Below, in pieces: positions 1-6,035 of a DNA stretch of 9,476 bases (its first letter is position 1; the number at the start of each line of letters is the position of its first letter). Both the position numbers and the translations under genes were made by a program. Source of the stretch: Candidatus Woesearchaeota archaeon (GTDB lineage: Archaea > Nanobdellota > Nanobdellia > Woesearchaeales > JAGVYO01); the NCBI GenBank assembly GCA_018303225.1, contig JAGVYO010000023.1, positions 1-9,476 on the forward strand, given 5' to 3'. Under the pieces are notes generated by a model. It saw only the letters and a program-made list of their open reading frames with translations. It was not told where the DNA came from and did not search any database.

Positions 1-389
1 GTTTTTATCTTCTCTACCCTGAACATATGCAATGTTACGGCCTTCACATCCAGCTTGGTATGGTGCTTCTCGTGGTTGATGGTCTCGCCATAGGCCGTCG
101 CTTCCAGATTCAGATCCTTATCGATGCTGATGTCAAACTTATTGAACAGCAGAGATTCCGAATCTTTCAGAAAGATCAGCTCGGAAAGGAAATCATACAA
201 CAGATTCTCTTCGGATTTGCCTTTCAGGGAAATCTTCTTTGTGATCTTCGGCTCTATCCTTTTTACGTCGGCCATGACCTCAAAGGTGGCCAAGGCGCAG
301 TTCCGGAACAATTCCTCTAAGCTCTTGCCATTCGCTTCAAAAGCGATGTCCGCGGTCGCGATGTCAGGGAGAAATTTGTAGGGCTTCAT
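1..389 (-). CDS. Archease, RtcB activation factor (partial, 3' end outside window)
   Basis: Archease is the small cofactor that promotes guanylylation and multiple turnover of the RNA ligase RtcB. The visible 129 residues, starting at the ATG at 389, carry the family pattern: an N-terminal TADIAFEANG strand, then the helix KSLEELFRNCALATFEVM, LLYDFLSELIFL (about residues 63-74), and the core EATAYGETIN...DVKAVTLHMFRVE (about 96-126). The frame runs off the window with only the last part of the usual ~140 residues missing. It starts 5 nt after the rtcB stop, with a GGAAGG Shine-Dalgarno stretch overlapping the rtcB TAG, so it is co-transcribed and probably translationally coupled with rtcB. 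The usual DHTAD motif reads DIATAD here, so the His is absent while the Asp is kept. Family assignment is secure. The position of the stop is unknown. Confidence 0.92.
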   Translation of the reverse strand, partial: MKPYKFLPDIATADIAFEANGKSLEELFRNCALATFEVMADVKRIEPKITKKISLKGKSEENLLYDFLSELIFLKDSESLLFNKFDISIDKDLNLEATAYGETINHEKHHTKLDVKAVTLHMFRVEKIK

Positions 390-394
390 CCTTC

Positions 395-1909
395 CTAGCC
401 TTTCACGTTGCCGACAGGACGGAGCTGGCAAACCGGTTTCGAGATTCCTGCTTCTGCCAAGGTGTCCACCACATCATTAATATCTTTGTAGGCTTTTCCG
501 GCCTCTTCAGCCAGTCCGGGCATGGAGACGGAGCGCACATAAATGCCCCTTCTTTCCATATCCTTCAGCAGCTGCTCGCCGCGGACTTCGCGCTTTGCCT
601 GCGTTCGTGACATGGTGCGTCCGGAGCCGTGGGCCGTGGAGCCGAAGGTATCTTCCATGGCTTTTTCTGTGCCGACCAATAGGTATGAGCCGGTCTCCAT
701 CGATCCGCCAATGATGACGGGTTGCCCTGTCTTCTGGAACCGGGCTGCCAGTTCGGGATGGCCCGGAGGGAACGCTCGCGTGGAGCCTTTGCGATGCACG
801 ATGACCTTCTTTTTCTTGCCGTCTACCTTGTGCTCTTCCACTTTGGCGATATTATGGGCGACATCGTACACCAGGTTCATCTCCATCTCTTCGGCGCTTT
901 TCCCGAATATCTTGGAGAACCCTTCCCGGATGCGGTGCAGGATCACCTGCCGGTTGGAGAACGCCATATTGGCGGCGCAGGCCATGGCTTTGTAGTAATC
1001 CTGGCCTTCGTTGGTCTGGAACGGCGCGCAGGCCAATTCCCTGTCGCGGATGTGGATGTTGTATTTCCGCATCGCTTCTTCAAAGATCCGCAAATAATCC
1101 GTTCCGATCTGGTGGCCAAACCCTCTGGAGCCGCAGTGCACCATGATCACGACCTGTTCGGGCGTATGGATGCCGAACTTTTTGGCAATCTCCTTGTCGA
1201 TGATATTATCGGCATGGGCCACCTGGACTTCGAGATAATGGTTGCCCGAACCTAATGTGCCCATCTGGTTGATGCCGCGGGTGATGGCTTTTTCAGATAC
1301 CTTGGAAGCGTCTGCGCTTTTGATCACGCCGTGCTCTTCGATGGCTTCGAGATCCTCTTCCCACCCATAGCCATTCTCGACGCACCATTTGACGCCGTTC
1401 TCCATCACTTCTTTGAACTGGCTTTTGGTGACTTTGACGAATCCTTTGGCGCCGACGCCGGCAGGAACCGTCCTGAACAGTTCGTCAATGAGCTCTTTGA
1501 GCCTGGGCTGCACTTCTTTATAGGTCAGATTAGTTGTGATCAGGCGCATGCCGCAGTTGATATCGAACCCGACTAAGGTTTAATTTCCTCCGGGTGATAT
1601 CACGCCTTCATCCACATCAAATGCAGCAACCCCTCCCACCGGAAAACCGTAGCCCCACTTGCCTCCTTGTAGCGCTTAACTAGCAAGGATATGGCCATCG
1701 GGCATGCATAATGCATATTTCAGGATTCCGGGAAGGCATGCCACATTCGTTACTTGGTTAAAAACACCTTCATCCATTGCATTCAGTAATTTTCTAGATG
1801 CATAGATGCGCGCCGGAACGTTCATCCCTTCTTTATAGCTTGTCGGGATTTCCCAAATCTCGTTGGTAATCTGCTTCGTTTCCGGCGGCGGTCCGCTTTT
1901 TCGTTCCAT
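395..1909 (-). CDS. rtcB: RNA-splicing ligase RtcB, interrupted by two BHB-type mini-introns
   Basis: RtcB joins 2',3'-cyclic phosphate and 5'-OH RNA ends using GTP and Mn2+. In archaea it seals tRNA exons after endonuclease cleavage. I read three exons: 1691-1909 (73 codons), 1585-1657, and 395-1572. Together they give 489 aa, close to the ~480 aa of the Pyrococcus enzyme. Exon 1 holds WEIPTSYKEGMNVPARIYA and ends MPDGH. The middle exon holds WGYGFPVGGVAAFD...SPGG. Exon 3 holds GFDINCGMRL (metal Asp/Cys), LGSGNHYLEVQ, VHCGSRGFGHQ, DVAHNIAKVEEH, HRKGSTRAFPPGH and FGSTAHGSGR (the His that takes GMP), ending PVGNVKG. Every expected catalytic motif is intact once the 33-nt and 12-nt segments are removed. 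Unspliced, translation stops after 77 aa at the TAA at 1676-1678. The ATG at 1909 has a near-perfect GGAGGTGAG Shine-Dalgarno site (1912-1920). Archease follows at once, and a homing endonuclease gene overlaps the 5' end. The alternatives, a pseudogene or sequencing errors, fit the exact BHB folds poorly. Confidence 0.93.
1573..1584 (-). other. Mini-intron 2 of rtcB (12 nt, canonical bulge-helix-bulge)
   Basis: The excised sequence reads ATTAAACCTTAG and carries the in-frame TAA that breaks SPGG-GFDINCG. The fold is textbook BHB. Outer helix: ACCCG (1595-1591) with CGGGU (1571-1567), continued past a 2-nt bulge by UGAUAUC (1602-1596) with GAUAUCA (1564-1558). Central helix: four pairs, GAGG (1590-1587) with CCUU (1578-1575). 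The 5' bulge is AA^A (1586, 1585 ^ 1584) and the 3' bulge AG^U (1574, 1573 ^ 1572). The tip is UUAAA. Cutting after the second bulge base joins A with UC to make AUC, giving SPGGIGFDINCG; Ile at this position is what the Pyrococcus enzyme has. There is no inner helix beyond the 5-nt loop, so this would be among the smallest introns possible for this mechanism. Confidence 0.85.
1658..1690 (-). other. Mini-intron 1 of rtcB (33 nt, bulge-helix-bulge)
   Basis: This segment lies between the His and Trp codons of MPDGH|WGYGFP and contains an in-frame TAA. On the transcript, GGCC (1696-1693) pairs with GGCA (1663-1660) as three Watson-Crick pairs plus a G.A, forming the central helix. The 5' bulge is AU^A (cut 1691/1690) and the 3' bulge AG^U (cut 1658/1657). 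The inner helix is UCCUUG (1689-1684) with CAAGGA (1669-1664), six perfect pairs, extended by UAG/CUA beyond one unpaired C. The apical loop is 7 nt. The outer helix is imperfect: GCCC (1703-1700) with GGGC (1655-1652), leaving GAU unpaired. Cutting each bulge after its second nucleotide, as the archaeal splicing endonuclease does, restores CAT-TGG. The segment also contains AAGGAGG, which resembles a Shine-Dalgarno site, but no usable in-frame start follows it. Confidence 0.82.
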
Positions 1910-2730
1910 TTCTCACCTCCCTCTCTTTTGATAATTAGGCAATAATAATCCGACCCCGAATTGTTTGTCCAAGGACCGAACAGCTTGGCTTTCAGGCGGT
2001 GCTTATTTAAACCTTTCTTTAAGTTTATAAGGTTTCTCCTTACGATGGAATAAAACCTGATCTCGTCTCTGGATGCCCTGATTTTGCCCTTTTCTTTAAT
2101 GAAATTGGATAGTTCTGCTTTGTTTTGCGGAATGCTCCAGGAATAATCTTTGTATGAATCTAACGCTTCCCCCAGCTTTCTGTCTTTATCGGGATGCAAA
2201 AAACCAATTTGCCTGTAGAATCGCCGGAGGTCATTCAACCCGCAAATCGCCAGGCGCCATATCTCTCTATCGGCTTTTCTATGTATTTGGGAAGCTATTC
2301 CGAACCTTTTTAGTGCATTCTGGACACTTTCTAGGCCGACTTTATTGCAACAATCCAGGCCAATCAATCGGCTTTTTCCTGGTTGGTTTTCGACCCATCC
2401 TTCACAATCGAAAAATGCCCGGAGCCAATGTTTTAGATTTTTGTTGGACAGGTTTGGCAGTTTCCATGTATGTGAATAATAGGAGTAGCCTTTTGTTAAA
2501 AACTTGTAAATCTCCTTCCTTTGTATCCGACAGCGTCCCTCCCTTGCGATGTGGGGCTCTACATCGAAAATTGCCCTGAATCTATTCTGAAAATCTCTGA
2601 GAAGAACATCATTGGTGTTTCTGAACCCAATACAATAATATTTATGTTGTTGGTGGTCCGGATTCTTTATAACGTAGCCGTCTCCGCAGAGGTAGCCGTG
2701 AATGGCTGCAAGATTTCTATTAAATTTCAT
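1822..2730 (-). CDS. LAGLIDADG homing endonuclease, free-standing
   Basis: This is a site-specific DNA endonuclease of the two-motif LAGLIDADG type. Motif 1 is LAAIHGYLCGDGYV (residues 7-20, acid D17) and motif 2 is WLRAFFDCEGWV (102-113, acid E110). Both metal-binding acids are kept, so the protein is probably active. Between and after the motifs lie the expected alpha/beta segments up to about residue 190. A basic C-terminal region follows (190-275, for example RRNLINLKKGLNKHRLKAKL), perhaps an extra DNA-binding part. The ATG at 2730 has only a weak GTGA-like site, and a TATA box lies at 2774-2783. The last ~29 codons overlap rtcB in another frame and include its Shine-Dalgarno site. The gene is AT-richer than its neighbours, which suggests acquisition. 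There is no intein splice block, and it is not inside the RtcB reading frame. Its target is unknown; the two rtcB intron sites 130-340 bp downstream are obvious candidates. Confidence 0.88.
   Translation of the reverse strand: MKFNRNLAAIHGYLCGDGYVIKNPDHQQHKYYCIGFRNTNDVLLRDFQNRFRAIFDVEPHIAREGRCRIQRKEIYKFLTKGYSYYSHTWKLPNLSNKNLKHWLRAFFDCEGWVENQPGKSRLIGLDCCNKVGLESVQNALKRFGIASQIHRKADREIWRLAICGLNDLRRFYRQIGFLHPDKDRKLGEALDSYKDYSWSIPQNKAELSNFIKEKGKIRASRDEIRFYSIVRRNLINLKKGLNKHRLKAKLFGPWTNNSGSDYYCLIIKREGGEKWNEKADRRRKRSRLPTRFGKSRQAIKKG
1912..1920 (-). promoter_or_regulatory. Shine-Dalgarno site of rtcB
   Basis: GGAGGTGAG sits a few bases before the ATG at 1909 and matches the archaeal 16S 3' end. First genes in this window appear leaderless, so a strong Shine-Dalgarno here suggests that rtcB is translated from within a longer message beginning upstream, probably at the endonuclease promoter. 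It lies inside the endonuclease reading frame. Confidence 0.75.
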
Positions 2731-2773
2731 TTTTCAATCACTTTTTCCCTAAGATACGGAACCGAGTAAATGA

Positions 2774-2783
2774 TTTTTATATA
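2774..2783 (-). promoter_or_regulatory. TATA box upstream of homing endonuclease/rtcB/archease
   Basis: TATATAAAAA on the minus strand lies 44-53 nt before the endonuclease ATG. It predicts a start near 2750 and a leader of about 20 nt. It is probably the promoter of the endonuclease-rtcB-archease message, since no convincing TATA box was seen close to rtcB itself. Confidence 0.5.
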
Positions 2784-2839
2784 GCTTACGCGGGCGTTTG
2801 TCCTGTCCAGTAGAAAAATCATAATTTGTTGGTTGAGGT

Positions 2840-2870
2840 TAAATTAAAAGGTAATTGAAAATATAAAAAT
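2840..2870 (-). terminator. T-rich tract after the small conserved gene
   Basis: Downstream of the stop at 2880 the minus strand reads GATTTTTATATTTTC and then CTTTTAATTT. Such T-runs without a hairpin are typical archaeal terminators. The 2731-2879 spacer otherwise holds only the endonuclease promoter. Confidence 0.35.
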
Positions 2871-2879
2871 CGCTGCGAC

Positions 2880-3149
2880 TTAATCGTAGAATTCGATGGA
2901 GGGCGTTCCGCTCTCTTCCTCTACTTTCGGCTTCGGCTCTTCCGGTGAGGGGGGCGTTTGAGGAGATGCGTCGCTGCCGCCGAACAAGTTGCCCAGCAGG
3001 TTCCCGGAATTGGGCGTTGCAGAAGAACTACCCTCAAAGATATTGCCCTGGTTGACGCGGGCCTCCTCCCCTACCAGCGATGAGAGCATGCGGATGATCT
3101 TGCGGATCTCGTCGTGCGAATCCTCCTTAGTGTCAATGGTGATCTTCAT
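2880..3149 (-). CDS. Small conserved hypothetical protein, 89 aa
   Basis: I do not know its function. The N-terminal third, MKITIDTKEDSHDEIRKIIRMLSSLVG, predicts a short strand followed by an amphipathic helix and resembles a small protein I recall from DPANN genomes; that recollection could not be checked here. Residues 35-85 are low complexity, rich in Ser, Gly, Asn, Pro and Glu, and the end is acidic (IEFYD). There is no signal peptide or membrane segment. I chose the ATG at 3149 because a TATA box (TTTATA, 3174-3179) sits 25-30 nt upstream, giving a leaderless message. A longer TTG-initiated reading from 3191 would run through that promoter and overlap the end of the TatD gene. The disordered tail and short folded head suggest an adaptor or binding protein, but this is only inference. 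Confidence 0.7.
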   Translation of the reverse strand: MKITIDTKEDSHDEIRKIIRMLSSLVGEEARVNQGNIFEGSSSATPNSGNLLGNLFGGSDASPQTPPSPEEPKPKVEEESGTPSIEFYD

Positions 3150-3173
3150 CTGCGGCTTCCTTTCTTTCGGCAG

Positions 3174-3179
3174 TATAAA
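3174..3179 (-). promoter_or_regulatory. TATA box of the small conserved gene
   Basis: TTTATA on the minus strand begins within the 5 bp after the TatD stop and lies 25-30 nt before the ATG at 3149. It supports that start and separate transcription from the TatD gene. Confidence 0.55.
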
Positions 3180-3183
3180 TATT

Positions 3184-3930
3184 TTACTCAAACAGCCTCT
3201 TGTAATTGGAGAATATATTGTTGGCGACTTCCTCCCTTTCCATGCCCTTGAGCGCTGCGATTTTCTCGATGCTTCGGATGATGTTGGCCGGCTCGTTCAA
3301 TTGCCCGGGCGCCGGGCTTAGGTACGGCGCGTCCGATTCAGTCAGCAGCTGGGTGATGGGGACTTCTTTCACGATGTTCTGGAAATGCTGGTCCCGCACG
3401 ACCGTGCAGGGTATGGACAGGAGCCATCTGTTCTTTTCAATCCGCTTTACCAGCTTCATGCTGCCGGTGAAGCAGTGCATCACCACTTTTTTGGCCTTTT
3501 TTTCTTCCAAAAGCCGGATTACATCCTCTTCTGCCTTCCGGGAGTGCACAATCAGCGGCTTATCAATTTCTTGCGCCAGCCCGATCAATCTTGAAAAAAT
3601 ATTTTTCTGCCTCTCTTTCTCCTCGGAACGGAGGTAATCCATCCCTACCTCCCCGACCGCTACGATTTTGTTCTTATTTTTCTTAATGAACGACAATTGC
3701 GCATCGATTTCCTTTTCGCTTAATTTCAGCGCTTCTGTCGGATAGAGGCCCAAGGCGGCTTTTACAGCGGGGAACTTCTTTGCTAACTCCATGGTTTCCC
3801 TGTTGCTTTCCAGCTCCAGTCCGTTATTGATGATTATCTTCACGCCTTTTTTTACGGCATCATCTACAATTTTAGCCTTATCTTCGAATCTCTTATCCTG
3901 CAGATGGGCGTGCACATCAACGAAAATCAT
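3184..3930 (-). CDS. TatD-family metal-dependent hydrolase
   Basis: TatD proteins are TIM-barrel metalloenzymes of the amidohydrolase group, several with DNase or 3'-5' exonuclease activity linked to DNA repair and nucleic acid turnover. Metal ligands are visible in order: H7 and H9 in VDVHAHL, E94 in VGEVGMDY, H129 in IVHSR, H152 in MHCFTG and D200 in TESDAPYLSP. The 248-aa length fits the family (about 250-265). The ATG at 3930 is supported by a TATA box 24-29 nt upstream, implying a leaderless message. The gene is followed after a few bases by a separately promoted small gene. Substrate cannot be told from sequence; nuclease is the default expectation. Confidence 0.92.
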   Translation of the reverse strand: MIFVDVHAHLQDKRFEDKAKIVDDAVKKGVKIIINNGLELESNRETMELAKKFPAVKAALGLYPTEALKLSEKEIDAQLSFIKKNKNKIVAVGEVGMDYLRSEEKERQKNIFSRLIGLAQEIDKPLIVHSRKAEEDVIRLLEEKKAKKVVMHCFTGSMKLVKRIEKNRWLLSIPCTVVRDQHFQNIVKEVPITQLLTESDAPYLSPAPGQLNEPANIIRSIEKIAALKGMEREEVANNIFSNYKRLFE

Positions 3931-3953
3931 ATCTTGGAATCCCTATAGGCGGC

Positions 3954-3959
3954 TATAAA
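3954..3959 (-). promoter_or_regulatory. TATA box of the TatD-family gene
   Basis: TTTATA on the minus strand, in the context CTATTTATAGCC, lies 24-29 nt before the ATG at 3930. This places the transcription start at or next to the start codon. Confidence 0.6.
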
Positions 3960-4080
3960 TAGGTTTCCATTGAAGTTTCTGATATGCATGATAGTTGCGC
4001 ATTTTTTGAAAAAAAGTTCTTATTGCGATCGGGATCATCCCAACAATTTCGTGCCGAAATTTTTGTAATGTCAAACGCGC

Positions 4081-4231
4081 TTAAAAAAGATTTTATAATG
4101 TCTCGCACACCACCACTCTCGGAGTGGTGGAAACGAGTGGTGTTCGAGGCGGAGAAAAAGCGAGTAGCCCGAGCGACCGAAGGGAGCGAGCATGTCACCG
4201 GTCTGTGACCGGTGGTGGCTGCGAGCTTTTT
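4081..4231 (+). ncRNA. Candidate structured RNA or palindromic element in the 390-nt gene-free stretch
   Basis: The stretch 3960-4350 has no convincing gene. It holds a perfect 9-bp hairpin (CCACCACTC at 4110-4118, loop TCG, GAGTGGTGG at 4122-4130), a third copy of GAGTGGTG at 4135-4142, a GC-rich run of GCGAG/GCGAC units at 4160-4191, and an 8-bp hairpin (CACCGGTC at 4196-4203, loop TGT, GACCGGTG at 4207-4214). A T5 tract follows at 4227-4231. AT-rich boxes at 4081-4097 (TTAAAAAA, TTTTATAAT) could be a promoter placing a start near the first hairpin. It is not a tRNA. It may be a small RNA or a dispersed palindromic repeat. The strand is assigned only from the box and T-tract order. Confidence 0.35.
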
Positions 4232-4320
4232 GACGCGCGCCTCTTTGGATTTCCGTTGCGGGTAATGAGCTAAACAAGAATTTACCGGCGTTGGCTTTTT
4301 TTCTTTCTTTCGACAATAGC

Positions 4321-4328
4321 TTTAAAAA
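4321..4328 (+). promoter_or_regulatory. TATA box of the deoxyhypusine synthase operon
   Basis: TTTAAAAA lies 23-30 nt before the ATG at 4351, again predicting a leaderless first gene. A pyrimidine-rich tract (4291-4310) sits just upstream and could terminate any transcript from the hairpin region. Confidence 0.55.
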
Positions 4329-4350
4329 GCCCTCTTGGTTGCCGAAAGCT

Positions 4351-5274
4351 ATGAAAATCGTGAACCCGGTTCGCGTCCGTAAGGGCATGAAGGTGGCTGA
4401 TCTGGTCAGCGAGATGGCTGCCAGCGGGGTCATGGGTGCCGGAAAGATTGCGAAGGCTGTTGATATCATGGAGGCCATGATCCGCGACAAGGGGTGCAAG
4501 GTGTTCCTGGGCATGGCGGGCGCGATGGTGCCGGGCGGCATGAAAGAAATTGTGATTGACATGCTGCGCCATCATTATGTGGACGTATTTGTCACGACCG
4601 GCGCCAATCTGACCCATGACATGGTGGAAGCCCTGGGCCATTCGCATTACCAGGGGGATGCCCATGCCGATGATGAGGCATTGAACAAGAAGGGGATTGT
4701 GCGGATGTACGACTCGTACATGCCGAACAAGGCGTACGAGGATCTGGAAGACTTCTTTGAGAAGCATTTCCCTGAACTCCAGAGGGCATCGGATGTCCGC
4801 GAATTCCTCTGGAAACTGGGAAGTCTTGTTCCCAAAGGAAAAGATTCCCTGTTGCGCACCTGCTATGAAGAGAAGATCCCTATTTTCTGTCCGGCCATCA
4901 GCGACTCGGGCATCGGGCTGATGATATGGGGCCAATTGGCGAAAGGAAAGAAAATCGATGTGGGCATGTTCAATGACCTGAAGGAGATCCTGGACATCGC
5001 CTGGACGGCCAAGCAGGCGGGCGTCATTTATTTGGGTGGAGGGGTGCCGAAGAATTACATCCAGCAGAGCATGCAGTTCAGCCCGAAAGCCTCCATCTAC
5101 GGCGTCCAGATCACCATGGACCGGCCGGAGCCGGGCGGCAGTTCCGGAGCGTTATTGAAAGAAGGCATCTCCTGGGGAAAGATGCATCCCAATGCGCATT
5201 TCGTGGATGTGGTTTCGGATGTCACCATTGCCTTGCCGCTAATCTACGGTGCATTGAAAGACCGCCTAAAATGA
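4351..5274 (+). CDS. Deoxyhypusine synthase family protein
   Basis: Deoxyhypusine synthase moves the aminobutyl group of spermidine to a lysine of translation factor aIF5A in an NAD-dependent reaction. The 307-aa product carries the family fold: SGVMGAGKIAKAVDIMEAM (25-43), FVTTGANLTHD (80-90), GHSHYQGDAHADDEALNKKG (96-115), PIFCPAISDSGIGLMIW (177-193), YLGGGVPKNYIQQ (227-239) with K234 as the probable catalytic lysine, and GGSSGALLKEGISWGK (262-277). The ATG at 4351 is preferred over a TTG at 4291 because of the TATA box at 4321-4328, and because the extra residues would be T-tract coded. No Shine-Dalgarno site is seen, as expected for a leaderless gene. GGGVPKNYIQQ differs from the eukaryotic GGGVVKHHI, so a related activity such as homospermidine synthesis is possible. 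First gene of a probable five-gene operon. Confidence 0.9.
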   Translation: MKIVNPVRVRKGMKVADLVSEMAASGVMGAGKIAKAVDIMEAMIRDKGCKVFLGMAGAMVPGGMKEIVIDMLRHHYVDVFVTTGANLTHDMVEALGHSHYQGDAHADDEALNKKGIVRMYDSYMPNKAYEDLEDFFEKHFPELQRASDVREFLWKLGSLVPKGKDSLLRTCYEEKIPIFCPAISDSGIGLMIWGQLAKGKKIDVGMFNDLKEILDIAWTAKQAGVIYLGGGVPKNYIQQSMQFSPKASIYGVQITMDRPEPGGSSGALLKEGISWGKMHPNAHFVDVVSDVTIALPLIYGALKDRLK

Positions 5275-6032
5275 GAACTGTCTCTTCCATCCGTGCCATG
5301 AAGGGGAAAGAGAAAATCAGCGTGCTTACCTGCTACGACTACTCGTTCGCTTCGCTGATGGACGGAAAAGTGGATATTCTTCTGATTGGAGATTCGCTCG
5401 GTAATGTGGTGCTTGGCTACGATAGGACGAGGCATGTTACCATGGCAGATATGCTTCGGCATACGGCTGCAGTCTCGAGAGGCGCATCTCATACCTTGAT
5501 TGCAGCGGATTTGCCGTACGGAAGCTACGAGACTGCCAAAGAAGCCCTGAAAAACAGCCACGCCTTACTGAAAGCAGGAGCGCATGCCGTGAAGCCGGAA
5601 CATAAGCCGGAGATTGCGGCGTTTCTTGTCAAGGAAGGCGTTCCGGTGATGGGTCATATCGGATTATTGCCGCAGACTGCGACGAAGTATGGGGTGCAGG
5701 GGAAAGACGAGGCTGCTGCAAAACAGCTGGTGAAGGACGCGAAAGCGCTCGAGAGGGCCGGCGTTTTCTCTCTTGTCCTTGAGTCCATCCCTTCTTCGCT
5801 GGCCAGAGAGATTACCCACGGTGTTTCGGTCCCGACTATCGGTATCGGTGCCGGGCCGGACTGCGATGGCCAGGTCCTGGTATCCTACGATATGCTCGGG
5901 CTTTTCACCAAATTCAAGCCCAAATTTGTCAGGCGGTATGCGCAGCTGGACAGGGAAATCGTGCGGGCGGTTGAGCAGTACACGCAGGATGTCAAGAAGG
6001 GCGCATTTCCTACCAAAGAATACAGCTTTTGA
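5271..6032 (+). CDS. panB: 3-methyl-2-oxobutanoate hydroxymethyltransferase (ketopantoate synthesis)
   Basis: PanB adds a hydroxymethyl group from methylene-tetrahydrofolate or tetrahydromethanopterin to alpha-ketoisovalerate, the first committed step to pantoate and coenzyme A. The 253-aa TIM barrel shows LTCYDYSFASLMD (19-31), LLIGDSLGNVVLGY with metal ligand D41, AADLPYGSY with D80, VKPE with K108 and E110, VPVMGHIGLLPQ (124-135), LVLESIP with E171 as the general acid/base, and PTIGIGAGPDCDGQVLV (188-204). The common VKLEGG motif reads VKPEHK: the functional Lys and Glu stay but the glycines are lost, and the loop after GLLPQ is short. The ATG overlaps the preceding stop as ATGA, so translation is coupled. 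No other pantothenate genes are in view. Confidence 0.95.
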   Translation: MRTVSSIRAMKGKEKISVLTCYDYSFASLMDGKVDILLIGDSLGNVVLGYDRTRHVTMADMLRHTAAVSRGASHTLIAADLPYGSYETAKEALKNSHALLKAGAHAVKPEHKPEIAAFLVKEGVPVMGHIGLLPQTATKYGVQGKDEAAAKQLVKDAKALERAGVFSLVLESIPSSLAREITHGVSVPTIGIGAGPDCDGQVLVSYDMLGLFTKFKPKFVRRYAQLDREIVRAVEQYTQDVKKGAFPTKEYSF

Positions 6033-6035
6033 GCC

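Noticed and set aside
1658..1690. Translational bypass (ribosome hopping) over the 33-nt segment
   Set aside because: Matched take-off and landing codons that restore the conserved His-Trp are absent; GGC to GGC would give Lys in place of the conserved His.
395..1909. rtcB as a pseudogene or two separate genes split by stop codons
   Set aside because: All catalytic motifs are intact, the frame is kept across both inserts, and both inserts are removed exactly at BHB cut positions. No start with a ribosome site exists for the downstream pieces.
1822..2730. The LAGLIDADG protein as an intein or intron-encoded part of RtcB
   Set aside because: It is in a different frame, ends inside exon 1, lacks intein splice motifs, and the known RtcB intein site (before the Cys of DINCG) is empty here.
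3150..3191. Longer TTG start of the small conserved protein
   Set aside because: It would overlap the TatD stop and run through the TATA box; the ATG at 3149 fits the promoter spacing.
3984..4208. Open frame of 74 codons over the hairpin region
   Set aside because: Its sequence is a translation of inverted repeats with no recognisable fold; a non-coding reading fits better.
4108..4235. tRNA gene (GTTCGA seen at about 4142)
   Set aside because: No T-arm stem, acceptor stem or anticodon arm can be formed around it.
4291..4350. N-terminal extension of the deoxyhypusine synthase-like protein from a TTG
   Set aside because: It is coded by a pyrimidine tract and contains the likely TATA box; the ATG at 4351 gives the expected N-terminus.
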